A stretch of 25,197 nucleotides of DNA, from NCBI GenBank assembly GCA_002483605.1, contig DLIG01000020.1, forward strand, positions 876 to 26,072, written 5' to 3'. Source of the stretch: Sulfurovum sp. UBA7648. Its GTDB lineage: Bacteria; Campylobacterota; Campylobacteria; Campylobacterales; Sulfurovaceae. This document shows, piece by piece, positions 8,389-16,134 of this stretch. The notes below the pieces were generated by a model that searched no databases, was not told the DNA's origin, and saw only the letters and a list, made by a program, of their open reading frames with translations. Every line of letters begins with the position of its first letter. Position 1 is the stretch's first letter. The translations under genes were made by a program, and so were the position numbers.

Positions 8389-8814
8389 TTAGTCTACGAT
8401 TTCAACTCCCATGCTTCTGCATGAACCGGCAATAATTTTTGCTGCCATTTCTCTATCGTCAGTGTTAAGGTCTGCTATTTTTTGATCTACGATCTCATCT
8501 AGTTTAGCTTTAGTTATGCTTCCAACTTTGTTCAAAATAGGATTATTTGTTCCTTTTTTGATATTTGCTGCACGCATGATCAAATCAGTCGCAGGCGGCT
8601 GTTTTGTTTCAAATGTAAAAGTTTTATCTGTATAAACTGTAACAATTACAGGTATTTTAAATCCTGCTTTGTCTTTTGTTTTTTCATTAAAAGCTTTACA
8701 AAATTCCATGATATTTACACCTCTTTGTCCACATGCAGGACCAATTGGTGGTGACGGGTTAGCTGCACCTGCAGGGATAATCAGCTTAAATTTACTTTGT
8801 ATCTTTTTTGCCAT
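8389..8814 (-). CDS. rplK: Ribosomal protein uL11
   Basis: Binds the GTPase-associated region of 23S rRNA together with L10 and contributes to stringent-response activation of RelA. At 141 aa it has the normal length. The N-terminal domain has IIPAGAANPSPPIGPACGQR with the proline pair near the thiostrepton site. The C-terminal RNA-binding domain ends in IIAGSCRSMGVEIVD. Two positions that are usually Leu/Ala (GPALGQ and GSARSMG in relatives, from memory) are Cys here, a mild peculiarity. It lies 33 nt after nusG. Confidence 0.97.
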   Translation of the reverse strand: MAKKIQSKFKLIIPAGAANPSPPIGPACGQRGVNIMEFCKAFNEKTKDKAGFKIPVIVTVYTDKTFTFETKQPPATDLIMRAANIKKGTNNPILNKVGSITKAKLDEIVDQKIADLNTDDREMAAKIIAGSCRSMGVEIVD

Positions 8815-8847
8815 TGTATTTTCCTTCTTTATTGATTAAAGCGATTG

Positions 8848-9378
8848 CTATATAATTTTTTCGACTTGTGTGTACAAGATTTCTACAGGTGTGTTTCTTC
8901 CAAAAATAGAAACATTTAGTTTAAGTTTTCCATGATCTAGATCATATTCCTCAACCATACCTGTAAAGTTCGCAAACGGTCCATCGACGATGCGCACCAT
9001 TTCACCGGATTCGAAGTCGACTTTTGGTCTTGGAGCGGATCTTTTTTCCATTTTGCTCAAAATCAAATTGATATCTGCTTCATTAAGTGGTGTTGGTGTC
9101 TTTTGTTCACCGATAAATCTAGATACTTTTGGTAAACTTTGTATCTTATGCCAAAGATCAGTATCCAGATCTATATGTGCAAAAGCATATCCTGGATAAA
9201 GTGATCGCTCTGTAATCTTTTTGACGCCATTTTTAACTTCAATGACCTCTTCTGTTGGAACTACTATTTGTTCAATTTGATCTTGCAATCCATAATCAAT
9301 TGACAATTGTTCTATTGCTCGCTTAACTGCTTGTTCGCTGCCAGCGTAAGTTTGTATTGCATACCATTGATGAGCCAT
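8848..9378 (-). CDS. nusG: Transcription termination/antitermination factor NusG
   Basis: Clamps RNA polymerase through its NGN domain and links it to Rho or ribosomal protein S10. 176 aa. The NGN domain opens with HQWYAIQTYAGSEQAVKRAI and includes LYPGYAFAHIDLD and VSRFIGEQKTPTPL. The KOW domain (about residues 120-176) reads GEMVRIVDGPFANFTGMVEE. The ATG at 9378 sits 9 nt after the secE stop and its AGGA lies at the secE end, implying coupled translation. Confidence 0.97.
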   Translation of the reverse strand: MAHQWYAIQTYAGSEQAVKRAIEQLSIDYGLQDQIEQIVVPTEEVIEVKNGVKKITERSLYPGYAFAHIDLDTDLWHKIQSLPKVSRFIGEQKTPTPLNEADINLILSKMEKRSAPRPKVDFESGEMVRIVDGPFANFTGMVEEYDLDHGKLKLNVSIFGRNTPVEILYTQVEKII

Positions 9379-9387
9379 TTGTTGTTC

Positions 9388-9567
9388 CTATATAACTGAT
9401 GAGACAATTAATGACATGATAAAATCAACTAATGCTAAAAAAAGAGCAACGGCTACCACAACGAGCATTACAGCAAAAAAAGCTTGTCTGACTTGTACTT
9501 TAGTTGGAAATATAACCTTATATAATTCCTCTTTTGCATGAGCAAAAAATGTTGAAATTTTTTTCAT
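9388..9567 (-). CDS. secE: Preprotein translocase subunit SecE
   Basis: Small essential subunit of the SecYEG translocon in the inner membrane. I read 59 codons from the ATG at 9567 to a TAG ending at 9388. The N terminus MKKISTFFAHAKEELYKVIF followed by PTKVQVRQ is the conserved amphipathic SecE segment. A single hydrophobic helix then runs from about residue 30 to 58 (FFAVMLVVVAVALFLALVDF). The single-TM form is usual outside gammaproteobacteria. It lies between tRNA-Trp and nusG, the standard context. Confidence 0.93.
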   Translation of the reverse strand: MKKISTFFAHAKEELYKVIFPTKVQVRQAFFAVMLVVVAVALFLALVDFIMSLIVSSVI

Positions 9568-9587
9568 AATCTAATTACCTTAATATA

Positions 9588-9663
9588 TGGCAGGCCCAGA
9601 GGGACTCGAACCCCCGACACCTGGTTTTGGAGACCAGTGCTCTACCAACTGAGCTATAGGCCT
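9588..9663 (-). tRNA. trnW: tRNA-Trp (anticodon CCA)
   Basis: A complete cloverleaf can be read on the minus strand: acceptor AGGCCTA/TGGGCCT, D arm TAGCTCAGTTGGTAGAGCA, anticodon stem CTGGT/ACCAG enclosing CTCCAAA, and T arm GGGGGTTCGAGTCCCTC (two-base adjustments by eye). The discriminator is G and the 3' CCA is encoded. It lies between rpmG and secE within the operon. Confidence 0.96.
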
Positions 9664-9779
9664 ATAATATTTTATAGTTCTCAAATTTTGAAGCATTGCT
9701 CCAAAATTAGGTCTTCAGCAGACTGCTCTCGCAGCTAGCTGTCCAATGAATAACCTTCATTACTTAATAAATTAAGCAA

Positions 9780-9932
9780 CTACAGCTTCATCTCTTTATG
9801 AACAGTGTGCTCTTTGCACCATTTGCAATATTTTTTTATTGCAAGTTTCTCTGTCGTATTTTTTTTATTTTTTGTAGTGTGATAATTGCGTCTTGTGCAT
9901 TTTTCACAACCCAAGTGAATATTTTCTCTCAT
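9780..9932 (-). CDS. rpmG: Ribosomal protein bL33
   Basis: Small 50S subunit protein, 50 aa, read from the ATG at 9932 to the TAG at 9780. The sequence MRENIHLGCEKCTRRNYHTT continues to KKYCKWCKEHTVHKEMKL. It has two CxxC pairs (C9/C12 and C39/C42), so this is the zinc-binding form rather than the cysteine-free form. A GGAG-type site lies just upstream. It follows tuf by 57 nt and precedes tRNA-Trp, the common tuf-rpmG-trnW-secE order of this phylum. The 116-nt spacer to tRNA-Trp holds a weak 7-bp inverted repeat (AATTTTG/CAAAATT near 9681-9705) of unknown role. Confidence 0.93.
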   Translation of the reverse strand: MRENIHLGCEKCTRRNYHTTKNKKNTTEKLAIKKYCKWCKEHTVHKEMKL

Positions 9933-9989
9933 GTTTTCTCCAAGCGTTTATAAGATTGCTCTTATGCCGAAGCATTAAGAGCAAATAAA

Positions 9990-11198
9990 TTACGCGATAA
10001 TTTTTGTAACAACGCCTGCGCCAACAGTTCTACCACCCTCACGGATAGCAAATCTTGTACCGTCTTCAAGAGCGATTGGAGCGATAAGCTCAACGTTAAC
10101 TTTTACGTTATCGCCAGGCATAACCATCTCAGTACCTTCTTGAAGTTGTACTGAACCTGTAACGTCAGTTGTTCTTACATAGAATTGTGGTCTATAGTTG
10201 TTGAAGAATGGAGTATGTCTACCACCCTCTTCTTTTGTTAGAACGTAAACTTCTGCTTCAAATTTAGTATGAGGAGTGATTGATTTTGGTTTACAAAGAA
10301 CCATACCTCTTTGAACGTTGTTTTTGTCGATACCACGGATAAGAACACCACAGTTGTCACCAGCTTCACCGCAATCCATCTCTTTTCTAAACATTTCAAC
10401 ACCGGTTACAGTTGTGCTTTGTGAATCTTTGATACCAACGATCTCGATTTGATCACCAACGCAAACTTTACCTCTTTCGATTTTACCTGTTACAACAGTA
10501 CCACGACCTTGAATAGAGAAGATATCTTCGATTGGCATCAAGAAATCTTTATCTGTTTCACGAACCGGCTCAGGGATATAAGCATCTACAGCAGCCATAA
10601 GCTCCAAGATTTTATCTGACCATTTGCCAAGTGTACCAGCTTTTGCTTCTTCAAGTGCTTGATATGCAGAACCAGCAACGATTGGAGTGTCATCACCCGG
10701 GAAATCATAATAGCTCAAAAGCTCTCTAACTTCCATGTCAACAAGCTCTAGCATCTCTTCTCTATCTTCTTCGTCAAGTTGATCTTCTTTATTCAAGAAA
10801 ACAACGATGTATGGAACACCTACTTGTTTAGAAAGAAGGATATGCTCTCTAGTTTGTGCCATTGGACCGTCAGTTGCAGCGATAACAAGGATAGCACCAT
10901 CCATTTGTGCAGCACCTGTGATCATGTTTTTAACGTAGTCGGCATGACCTGGGCAGTCAACGTGAGCATAGTGTCTGTTATCAGTTTCGTACTCTACGTG
11001 AGAAGTAGCGATCGTGATACCTCTTTCTCTTTCTTCAGGAGCATTATCAATTTGATCATAATCCATAAATGCAGAGTTATTTTTAGTAGCCAAAACTGCA
11101 GTGATCGCTGCTGTTAATGTAGTTTTACCGTGGTCAACGTGACCGATTGTACCGATGTTAACATGCGGCTTATTTCTTGCAAACTTTTCTTTTGCCAT
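9990..11198 (-). CDS. tuf: Elongation factor Tu
   Basis: GTPase delivering aminoacyl-tRNA to the ribosome. 402 aa. The G domain has the P-loop GHVDHGKT at 19-26, the DCPGH switch II motif, NKED for guanine recognition and the effector-loop sequence APEERERGITI. Domain 2 starts around LMPIEDIFSIQGRGTVVTGK, and domain 3 ends AIREGGRTVGAGVVTKIIA. The ATG at 11198 has GGAG upstream. It is cotranscribed behind four tRNA genes, as tufB is in E. coli. No second copy is visible in the window. Confidence 0.98.
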   Translation of the reverse strand: MAKEKFARNKPHVNIGTIGHVDHGKTTLTAAITAVLATKNNSAFMDYDQIDNAPEERERGITIATSHVEYETDNRHYAHVDCPGHADYVKNMITGAAQMDGAILVIAATDGPMAQTREHILLSKQVGVPYIVVFLNKEDQLDEEDREEMLELVDMEVRELLSYYDFPGDDTPIVAGSAYQALEEAKAGTLGKWSDKILELMAAVDAYIPEPVRETDKDFLMPIEDIFSIQGRGTVVTGKIERGKVCVGDQIEIVGIKDSQSTTVTGVEMFRKEMDCGEAGDNCGVLIRGIDKNNVQRGMVLCKPKSITPHTKFEAEVYVLTKEEGGRHTPFFNNYRPQFYVRTTDVTGSVQLQEGTEMVMPGDNVKVNVELIAPIALEDGTRFAIREGGRTVGAGVVTKIIA

Positions 11199-11269
11199 CT
11201 GTTTCTCCTAATTGATTTGAAAATTCGGCTGATATTATATCAGAATTTACTTAGACCCCATACCCATAA

Positions 11270-11311
11270 TATGGACAAAACTGTTGCCAAAAGGTAATAC
11301 TTTTGTCCATA
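11270..11311 (-). promoter_or_regulatory. Inverted repeat in the tRNA-Thr(GGU)-tuf spacer
   Basis: A perfect 11-bp inverted repeat (TATGGACAAAA with TTTTGTCCATA, arms 11270-11280 and 11301-11311) surrounds a 20-nt loop. It begins 8 nt beyond the tRNA 3' end, in the 121-nt gap before tuf. It has no T run, so it is unlikely to be a terminator. A processing hairpin separating tRNA from mRNA is a reasonable inference. Confidence 0.5.
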
Positions 11312-11319
11312 CGAACGGC

Positions 11320-11394
11320 TGGAGCCCAGAAGCGGGATTGAACCGCCGACCTCTTCCTTACCAAGGAAGTGCTCTGCCACTGAGCTATCTGGGC
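11320..11394 (-). tRNA. tRNA-Thr (anticodon GGU)
   Basis: Acceptor GCCCAGA/TCTGGGC, D arm TAGCTCAGTGGCAGAGCA, anticodon stem TTCCT..AGGAA enclosing TTGGTAA, and T arm GGCGGTTCAATCCCGC. The 3' CCA is encoded. It is the fourth and last tRNA before tuf, equivalent in position to thrT of E. coli. Confidence 0.95.
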
Positions 11395-11452
11395 ATATTG
11401 ACTAATTGTTTATGGCATTAATTACATATTTGTGTTGCTATTTAAAAAAATA

Positions 11453-11480
11453 ATTATATTATGAAGCTTTGCATGTGAAA
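11453..11480 (-). promoter_or_regulatory. Possible internal promoter before tRNA-Thr(GGU)
   Basis: In the 123-nt gap between tRNA-Gly and tRNA-Thr(GGU), the minus strand has TTTCAC, 16 nt, then TATAAT (plus-strand 11475-11480 and 11453-11458). The -10 is perfect and the -35 matches 4 of 6. This could give tuf extra transcription independent of the tRNA promoter. No other feature was seen in the gap. Confidence 0.4.
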
Positions 11481-11520
11481 GAGATAAAAAAATAAGTAAT
11501 TCACACAGCTCCCAGTTCTA

Positions 11521-11597
11521 TGGAGCGGGAGACGGGACTCGAACCCGCGACCCTCAGCTTGGAAGGCTGATGCTCTAGCCAACTGAGCTACTCCCGC
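11521..11597 (-). tRNA. tRNA-Gly (anticodon UCC)
   Basis: Acceptor GCGGGAG/CTCCCGC, D arm TAGCTCAGTTGGCTAGAGCA, anticodon loop CTTCCAA with anticodon TCC, T arm with GGTTCGAGTCC, and an encoded CCA. It is third in the tRNA cluster, as glyT in E. coli. Confidence 0.95.
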
Positions 11598-11629
11598 ATC
11601 ACTTTATTTCATTAAATTTACAACACTTA

Positions 11630-11714
<85 letters not shown>

Positions 11715-11756
11715 TCGTCTTGTATTTACTGGTCAAACACTGATAATTTAAATTTA

Positions 11757-11832
11757 TGGAGCTGGTGAAGGGACTTGAACCCCCGACCTGCTGATTACAA
11801 ATCAGCTGCTCTACCAACTGAGCTACACCAGC
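11757..11832 (-). tRNA. tRNA-Thr (anticodon UGU)
   Basis: Acceptor GCTGGTG/CACCAGC, D arm TAGCTCAGTTGGTAGAGCA, anticodon stem CTGAT/ATCAG enclosing TTGTA with anticodon TGT, T arm GGGGGTTCAAGTCCC, and encoded CCA. It is the first gene after the promoter, as thrU in E. coli. Confidence 0.95.
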
Positions 11833-11869
11833 ACCAAATAACATTCCTAGTGACTAAAAATGGAACGTA

Positions 11870-11898
11870 ATTATAGGCAAAATAAAATAAAATGTCAA
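11870..11898 (-). promoter_or_regulatory. Consensus sigma70 promoter of the tRNA-tuf operon
   Basis: The minus strand reads TTGACA (plus 11893-11898), exactly 17 nt, then TATAAT (plus 11870-11875): a perfect match to both hexamers at optimal spacing. It lies about 38 nt before the first tRNA. Campylobacter and Helicobacter promoters usually lack a conserved -35, so such a full consensus suggests very strong stable-RNA-type expression. A GC-rich discriminator is not obvious. Confidence 0.85.
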
Positions 11899-11967
11899 GA
11901 GATTTTTGTATTTTTTTGTATTTTTTCGATACAATCATAAAATAAATTATAATATATAGGCAAATCA

Positions 11968-12309
11968 TTGAAATCACCACGAGGTTTTGGCAAAAGATAT
12001 TTTACTCTTGCGTCCATATTGGCACATACTGTTTTTGTCAAGCTTCAAAAAAGCAAAGTTCAAATCTCTTCAATTTGTCACGCCTATTTTTCTAGTGAAC
12101 TGGACGAAGAAGAAGACTCTCCGCCATTAAGTCAAATTCAATGTTTATTGTTGCTGCAAAATCCTACATTATGTAATTGTATATTCACAAGAATTGCAAA
12201 ACAGGCACTGCTGTCTGCTAAAAAACGTAAAAAATGCAATTGTCATAATCTCTACTTTAGCTTTCGTCGAAGCGGAACCCATCCTCCATATTATCTTTTC
12301 AAAAATTAA
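11968..12309 (+). CDS. Unrecognised 113-aa protein with paired CNC motifs, upstream of metE
   Basis: I do not recognise this gene. A 113-codon frame is open from a TTG at 11968 (AGG 7-9 nt before it) to a TAA at 12307-12309; no in-frame ATG exists. So long an open frame in AT-rich sequence is unlikely by chance. The protein is basic and Ser/Lys-rich, with a short acidic patch (ELDEEEDS, residues 44-51), CH at 37-38, CNC at 69-71 and CNCH at 90-93; the spacing could suit a metal site. It has no clear signal peptide or membrane segment. It ends 35 nt before metE on the same strand. A TATAAT at 11948-11953 would place transcription start almost at the TTG, so either the mRNA is nearly leaderless or the promoter is another one. 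It may be a real small protein or a decayed gene. Confidence 0.4.
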   Translation: MKSPRGFGKRYFTLASILAHTVFVKLQKSKVQISSICHAYFSSELDEEEDSPPLSQIQCLLLLQNPTLCNCIFTRIAKQALLSAKKRKKCNCHNLYFSFRRSGTHPPYYLFKN

Positions 12310-12344
12310 AACAACAAAAATATATAAATAAAAAAAGGATAATT

Positions 12345-14600
12345 ATGTCAAAAAATTTAGTGGTAGGATACCCTAGAATCGGCGAACATAGAGAACTCAA
12401 ATTTGCCCTTGAAAGCTTTTGGAGCGGCAAAAGCAGCTTTCAAGACGTAGAAGAAGTAGCAAAACATTTAAGAACAAAAGCTTGGAATACACAAAAAGAA
12501 GCAGGTGTTGAGCTTATAAGCTCAAATGACTTTTCTTATTATGATCAAATGCTTGATACTATGATACTTGTCGGTGCTGTCCCAAGCAGATTTAAATCCA
12601 TACAAGACAAAACCGAAAAATACTTTGCAATGGCACGAGGTTATGAAAATGGCGTAGCGATGGCTATGAGAAAATGGTTTAACACGAACTATCATTACAT
12701 CATACCCGAACTAACTAAAGACGAGGCATTTAAACTAGACGGCACAAAGGTTATCAATGAGTACAAAGAAGCGGCAGCTCTTGGCATCAAGACCAAGATA
12801 AACCTTATCTCTCCGATTACATTCCTGGCTCTTAGCGTAACAACTGACGGAAGTGACAGATTTTTGCTTTTTGATAGATTACTAGAGATTTATGAAGATC
12901 TTTTGAAAGAAATTAGCAAACTAGACGATAAAATCATCGTACAACTTGATGACCCTATTTTTGCTACAGACGTTGAACCTAAACTTCTTAGTCTCCTAAA
13001 GCCTTGCTATGAAAAATTAAGCGGTGCGGCATCAAATATCAAGATCATAGCCACAACTTATTTTGAACACTCAAACGAAGCTACAAAAGTTTTAGTTCAT
13101 ACGCCGATATGGGGCTTGGGGCTTGATTTTGCAGCAGGAGCCAAAAACATAGAATCTCTTGCTGAAATAGCAAAAAGCGGCAAAGTTTTGGCTGCCGGTG
13201 TTATAAACGGAAGAAATGTATGGAAAAACGATATCGTAAAAACAAAAGAACTGCTTGAAACGATATCTGTAATTATTCCAAAAGAGAAACTCATAGTATC
13301 TACATCTTGTTCGCTTTTGCATGTGCCTTATAGTTTGGAAAATGAAAATAAACTTGACAATACCATTAAAGACTCTCTGAGCTTCGCAAAAGAAAAACTA
13401 AACGAGCTGACTCTAGCTAGCCGTATATTCTTTGGCACACTCAAAGATGATGATGAATTGTTGGAAAAAAACAAAAACAGTATCGAAAGATTAAAAAAGT
13501 CAAAACTCATACACAACGATTCTGTGCAATCTAGAGTGAATAACATCACAAAATGGGTTAGAGATGGTGAGTTTGCCGAGCGTATAGTTCTTCAAAAAGC
13601 AAAACTAAGATACCCGGATCTTGCTACTACTACCATAGGTTCTTTTCCGCAAACCCCTGAACTCAGAAAAGCTAGACGAGATTATAAAAATAATGAAATA
13701 TCAGGAGAGGAGTATGAGGAATTTATAAAAAATTATATCCGTGAAACTATCGCTATTCAAGAACAGATAGGCCTTGACGTGCTAGTGCATGGCGAGCCTG
13801 AGAGAAACGATATGGTTGAATATTTTGGCGAACTGTTGGACGGATTTGCATTTAGCTCAAACGGATGGGTACAAAGTTACGGTGCTAGATGCGTAAAGCC
13901 GCCTCTTCTTTACGGTGATGTAAGCCGTGAAGTTCCAATGACCCTGCAATGGATACTATATGCCCAAAGCTTGACAAACAAGATAGTCAAAGGCATGCTA
14001 ACAGGTCCTGTAACCATGATAAACTGGTCATTTGTAAGAGAAGATATACCTCGCAGCGAAGTAGCTACCCAAATCGCGCTTGCCTTAGCTGACGAAATAA
14101 ATGATCTGCAAAACAACGGCATCAAAATGATACAAGTCGATGAAGCTGCATTCAAAGAGGGATATCCTTTAAGACTCAAAAATAGAGCATCTTATGAAAA
14201 ATGGGCGGTTGAGAGCTTTAAATTATCAGTAAGCAGTGCGTACAAAGAGACTCAAATACACACACATATGTGCTATAGCGAGTTTAATGACATCATGCAC
14301 ACTATCGAAGAAATGGACGCAGATGTCATTACTATAGAAACTGCAAAAAGCGGCAATAGCCTGTTAAAGATCTTTAAAGAAGTAGGATACACCAAAGAAG
14401 TAGGCCCTGGGGTTTATGATATCCACTCTCCAAGAATCCCGTCCGTTGAAGAAATCAAAACTCAGATAGCATTGCTTTTGGAGGTATTGCCAAAAGAACA
14501 GCTATGGATCAATCCAGATTGCGGATTGAAAACCAGAAAATGGGAAGAGGTCATTCCAAGCCTTGAAAACATGGTCAAAGCAGCAGTATCGTTTAGATAA
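12345..14600 (+). CDS. metE: Cobalamin-independent methionine synthase
   Basis: Transfers the methyl group of 5-methyltetrahydropteroyl-triglutamate to homocysteine, the last step of methionine synthesis, in the cytoplasm without vitamin B12. 751 aa, full length. All four zinc/thiolate ligands known from E. coli MetE occur here at identical numbers: H641, C643, E665 and C726 (in HTHMCYS, TIETAK and NPDCGLKTRKW). The N-terminal half (GYPRIGEHRELKFALESFW) and the C-terminal half (HGEPERNDMVEYFGELLDGF, TGPVTMINWSFVRED) are both intact. The ATG has an AAAAAGGA site. It may be cotranscribed with the small unknown ORF before it. I saw no convincing SAM or cobalamin riboswitch in the short leader. 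Confidence 0.97.
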   Translation: MSKNLVVGYPRIGEHRELKFALESFWSGKSSFQDVEEVAKHLRTKAWNTQKEAGVELISSNDFSYYDQMLDTMILVGAVPSRFKSIQDKTEKYFAMARGYENGVAMAMRKWFNTNYHYIIPELTKDEAFKLDGTKVINEYKEAAALGIKTKINLISPITFLALSVTTDGSDRFLLFDRLLEIYEDLLKEISKLDDKIIVQLDDPIFATDVEPKLLSLLKPCYEKLSGAASNIKIIATTYFEHSNEATKVLVHTPIWGLGLDFAAGAKNIESLAEIAKSGKVLAAGVINGRNVWKNDIVKTKELLETISVIIPKEKLIVSTSCSLLHVPYSLENENKLDNTIKDSLSFAKEKLNELTLASRIFFGTLKDDDELLEKNKNSIERLKKSKLIHNDSVQSRVNNITKWVRDGEFAERIVLQKAKLRYPDLATTTIGSFPQTPELRKARRDYKNNEISGEEYEEFIKNYIRETIAIQEQIGLDVLVHGEPERNDMVEYFGELLDGFAFSSNGWVQSYGARCVKPPLLYGDVSREVPMTLQWILYAQSLTNKIVKGMLTGPVTMINWSFVREDIPRSEVATQIALALADEINDLQNNGIKMIQVDEAAFKEGYPLRLKNRASYEKWAVESFKLSVSSAYKETQIHTHMCYSEFNDIMHTIEEMDADVITIETAKSGNSLLKIFKEVGYTKEVGPGVYDIHSPRIPSVEEIKTQIALLLEVLPKEQLWINPDCGLKTRKWEEVIPSLENMVKAAVSFR

Positions 14601-14682
14601 TGTCGCTATACCGGACTTGATCCGGTATCCATGTATTTCAGCTCAAAGCACGGAATAATAATATCCTCTTTTTTGTGGGACA
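14601..14682 (+). repeat. Palindromic intergenic element after metE
   Basis: Right after the metE stop lies a perfect 8-bp hairpin ATACCGGA-CTTGA-TCCGGTAT (14608-14628), continuing CCATG. The segment begins TGTC (14601) and ends GACA (14682), a minimal terminal inverted pair, and contains a second weak hairpin ending in a T run (GGAATAATAATATCC then TCTTTTTT, 14651-14673). Elements built on CCGGACTTGATCCGG are, from memory, dispersed in several proteobacterial genomes. Only one copy is visible here, so repeat status is inferred. The second hairpin with its T run could terminate metE. Confidence 0.4.
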
Positions 14683-14692
14683 TTATTCATAC

Positions 14693-14723
14693 TTGAATGC
14701 CTTCATCCTTCTTTTGCTATAAT
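14693..14723 (+). promoter_or_regulatory. Promoter of the YaaA-family gene
   Basis: TTGAAT (14693-14698) and a perfect TATAAT (14718-14723) are separated by 19 nt, ending 21 nt before the ATG at 14745. The -10 is strong; the -35 spacing is at the long end. Confidence 0.5.
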
Positions 14724-14744
14724 CTAAATAAAAAAGAAAACTTT

Positions 14745-15473
14745 ATGAAAATCCTCCTAGCTCCAAGCGAAACCAAATCAACCGGCGGAACTATATCTTT
14801 TGATCTGTCAAATCTATGGAATAAAGATCTGTATGAAGCCAGATCTAAATTAACACAAATCTATCTGAAAGATTTAAACAATAACATCAAAGCAAAGCAA
14901 ATGTTTGGGCTCAAAAAACCAAACGAAATTGAATATTATCAAAACGTCGGCCTGCATTCTCTTTCGACCAAAGCCGTGCTTAGATATACAGGTGTGGCGT
15001 TTGATCATCTGGATTACAAGTCGCTAAGTGAGGCATCGCAAAGATATATAGATGAAAATGTAATGATATTTTCCAATCTTTTTGGGCCCATAGCAGCAGG
15101 AGATTTTATACCCCAATACCGCCTGGCTCAAGGAGCAAAAGTAGGTGAGCTAGAGGTGGACAGATATTATAAAAGCAATAGTGCAAAATTGCTGGATGAG
15201 TATCTGACCGATGAAGAGATATTGGATATAAGGGCTGGATATTATGACAGGTTTTATGTGCCGAATAAAAATTATACGACACTGAAATTTTTAAAAGACG
15301 GCAAAGCAGTCAGCCATTGGGCGAAAGCATATCGCGGCAAAGTATTAAGAGAGTGTGCTAAAAATCAGATAGAAAGCATGAAAGATTTTATGGCATTGCC
15401 AATAGAGGGGCTTAGCCTCATAGAGATGCAAACCCGCAAAAATAAAACCGAAATAATTTACAAGATAGACTAA
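14745..15473 (+). CDS. yaaA: YaaA/DUF328-family peroxide-stress protein
   Basis: The family binds DNA and limits free iron and DNA damage during peroxide stress in E. coli; cytoplasmic. The frame opens at 14697, but I start at the ATG at 14745 (MKILLAPSETKSTGG) because the family N terminus begins there and the TATAAT lies only 21 nt upstream. This gives 242 aa, usual length. Typical blocks are YTGVAFDHLDY, SNLFGPIAAGDFIPQYRLA and the C-terminal SHWAKAYRGKVLRECAKNQI. The Shine-Dalgarno is weak (AAGAAAA). The gene ends 3 nt before the convergent PEBP-family gene. The family call is firm; the peroxide role is transferred from E. coli. Confidence 0.85.
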   Translation: MKILLAPSETKSTGGTISFDLSNLWNKDLYEARSKLTQIYLKDLNNNIKAKQMFGLKKPNEIEYYQNVGLHSLSTKAVLRYTGVAFDHLDYKSLSEASQRYIDENVMIFSNLFGPIAAGDFIPQYRLAQGAKVGELEVDRYYKSNSAKLLDEYLTDEEILDIRAGYYDRFYVPNKNYTTLKFLKDGKAVSHWAKAYRGKVLRECAKNQIESMKDFMALPIEGLSLIEMQTRKNKTEIIYKID

Positions 15474-15476
15474 ATC

Positions 15477-16001
15477 TTATTTTCTGCCGTAATATGACGT
15501 GATCGAACTCTTTTGGATGGTGTGCATATCTATGTGATGCTGCACTGACGCTGGATTTGCATCTTTGCTCAAACCCAATTTCTCAACATCCAGGGCGTAA
15601 ACCGTAAAGATATATCCGTGATCACTGTCACCTTTAGGCGGACAAGCGCCGCCAAAACCGATTTCTCCAAAACTCGTAGCACTCTCTATAGAGCCTTTCG
15701 GAAGAGCCCCCAAAGCACTTGCATCGCGTGATATACTTGTCTCAGTTGGGGGAATATCATAGACTATCCAGTGCCACCACCCATTTGAGGCATCCGGGTC
15801 ATACATAGTGATAGCAAAACTTTTTGTACTTACAGGCGCATTTGTCCATGTAAGAGCAGGAGAGATATTCTCGCCATTGCATCCATATCTGTCTAACACC
15901 TGTTCGAGGCTAAGCTGACTGCTGATATCGTCGCTCATAAGAGTTAAATTACCAGCATGGGCAATACCTAAAGCAAATAACATCGAAAGTAAGTAAGGCA
16001 T
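15477..16001 (-). CDS. Secreted PEBP-family protein (YbhB/YbcL type)
   Basis: Phosphatidylethanolamine-binding-protein fold, 174 aa. A signal peptide (MPYLLSMLFALGIAHA, cleavage probably after residue 16) sends it to the periplasm. The anion-binding signature is present as DPDASNGWWHWIVYDIPP, followed by GFGGACPPKGDSDHGYIFTV and YALD. The ATG at 16001 has a GGAG site. Bacterial members have no settled function; ligand binding or protease inhibition has been proposed. It is transcribed toward yaaA with only 3 nt between the stops. Confidence 0.9.
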   Translation of the reverse strand: MPYLLSMLFALGIAHAGNLTLMSDDISSQLSLEQVLDRYGCNGENISPALTWTNAPVSTKSFAITMYDPDASNGWWHWIVYDIPPTETSISRDASALGALPKGSIESATSFGEIGFGGACPPKGDSDHGYIFTVYALDVEKLGLSKDANPASVQHHIDMHTIQKSSITSYYGRK

Positions 16002-16134
16002 GTGTACTCCTTTTGGAATATTGGTTCAAGTTTAGCATTTTGAGGCTTAATAATGAAGAATATTTGCGATATGGATAATCAAACCATCAACACAAACAAG
16101 CTAAAATATTTTTATAAAAACAACGGAATATAAA

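Noticed and set aside
11795..11980. 61-aa minus-strand ORF overlapping tRNA-Thr(UGU) and the promoter
   Set aside because: It covers the tRNA gene and the consensus promoter, so it is very unlikely to be coding.
12310..12344. SAM or cobalamin riboswitch before metE
   Set aside because: The direct leader is only 35 nt and A-rich, with no riboswitch core, and the region further upstream is an open reading frame.
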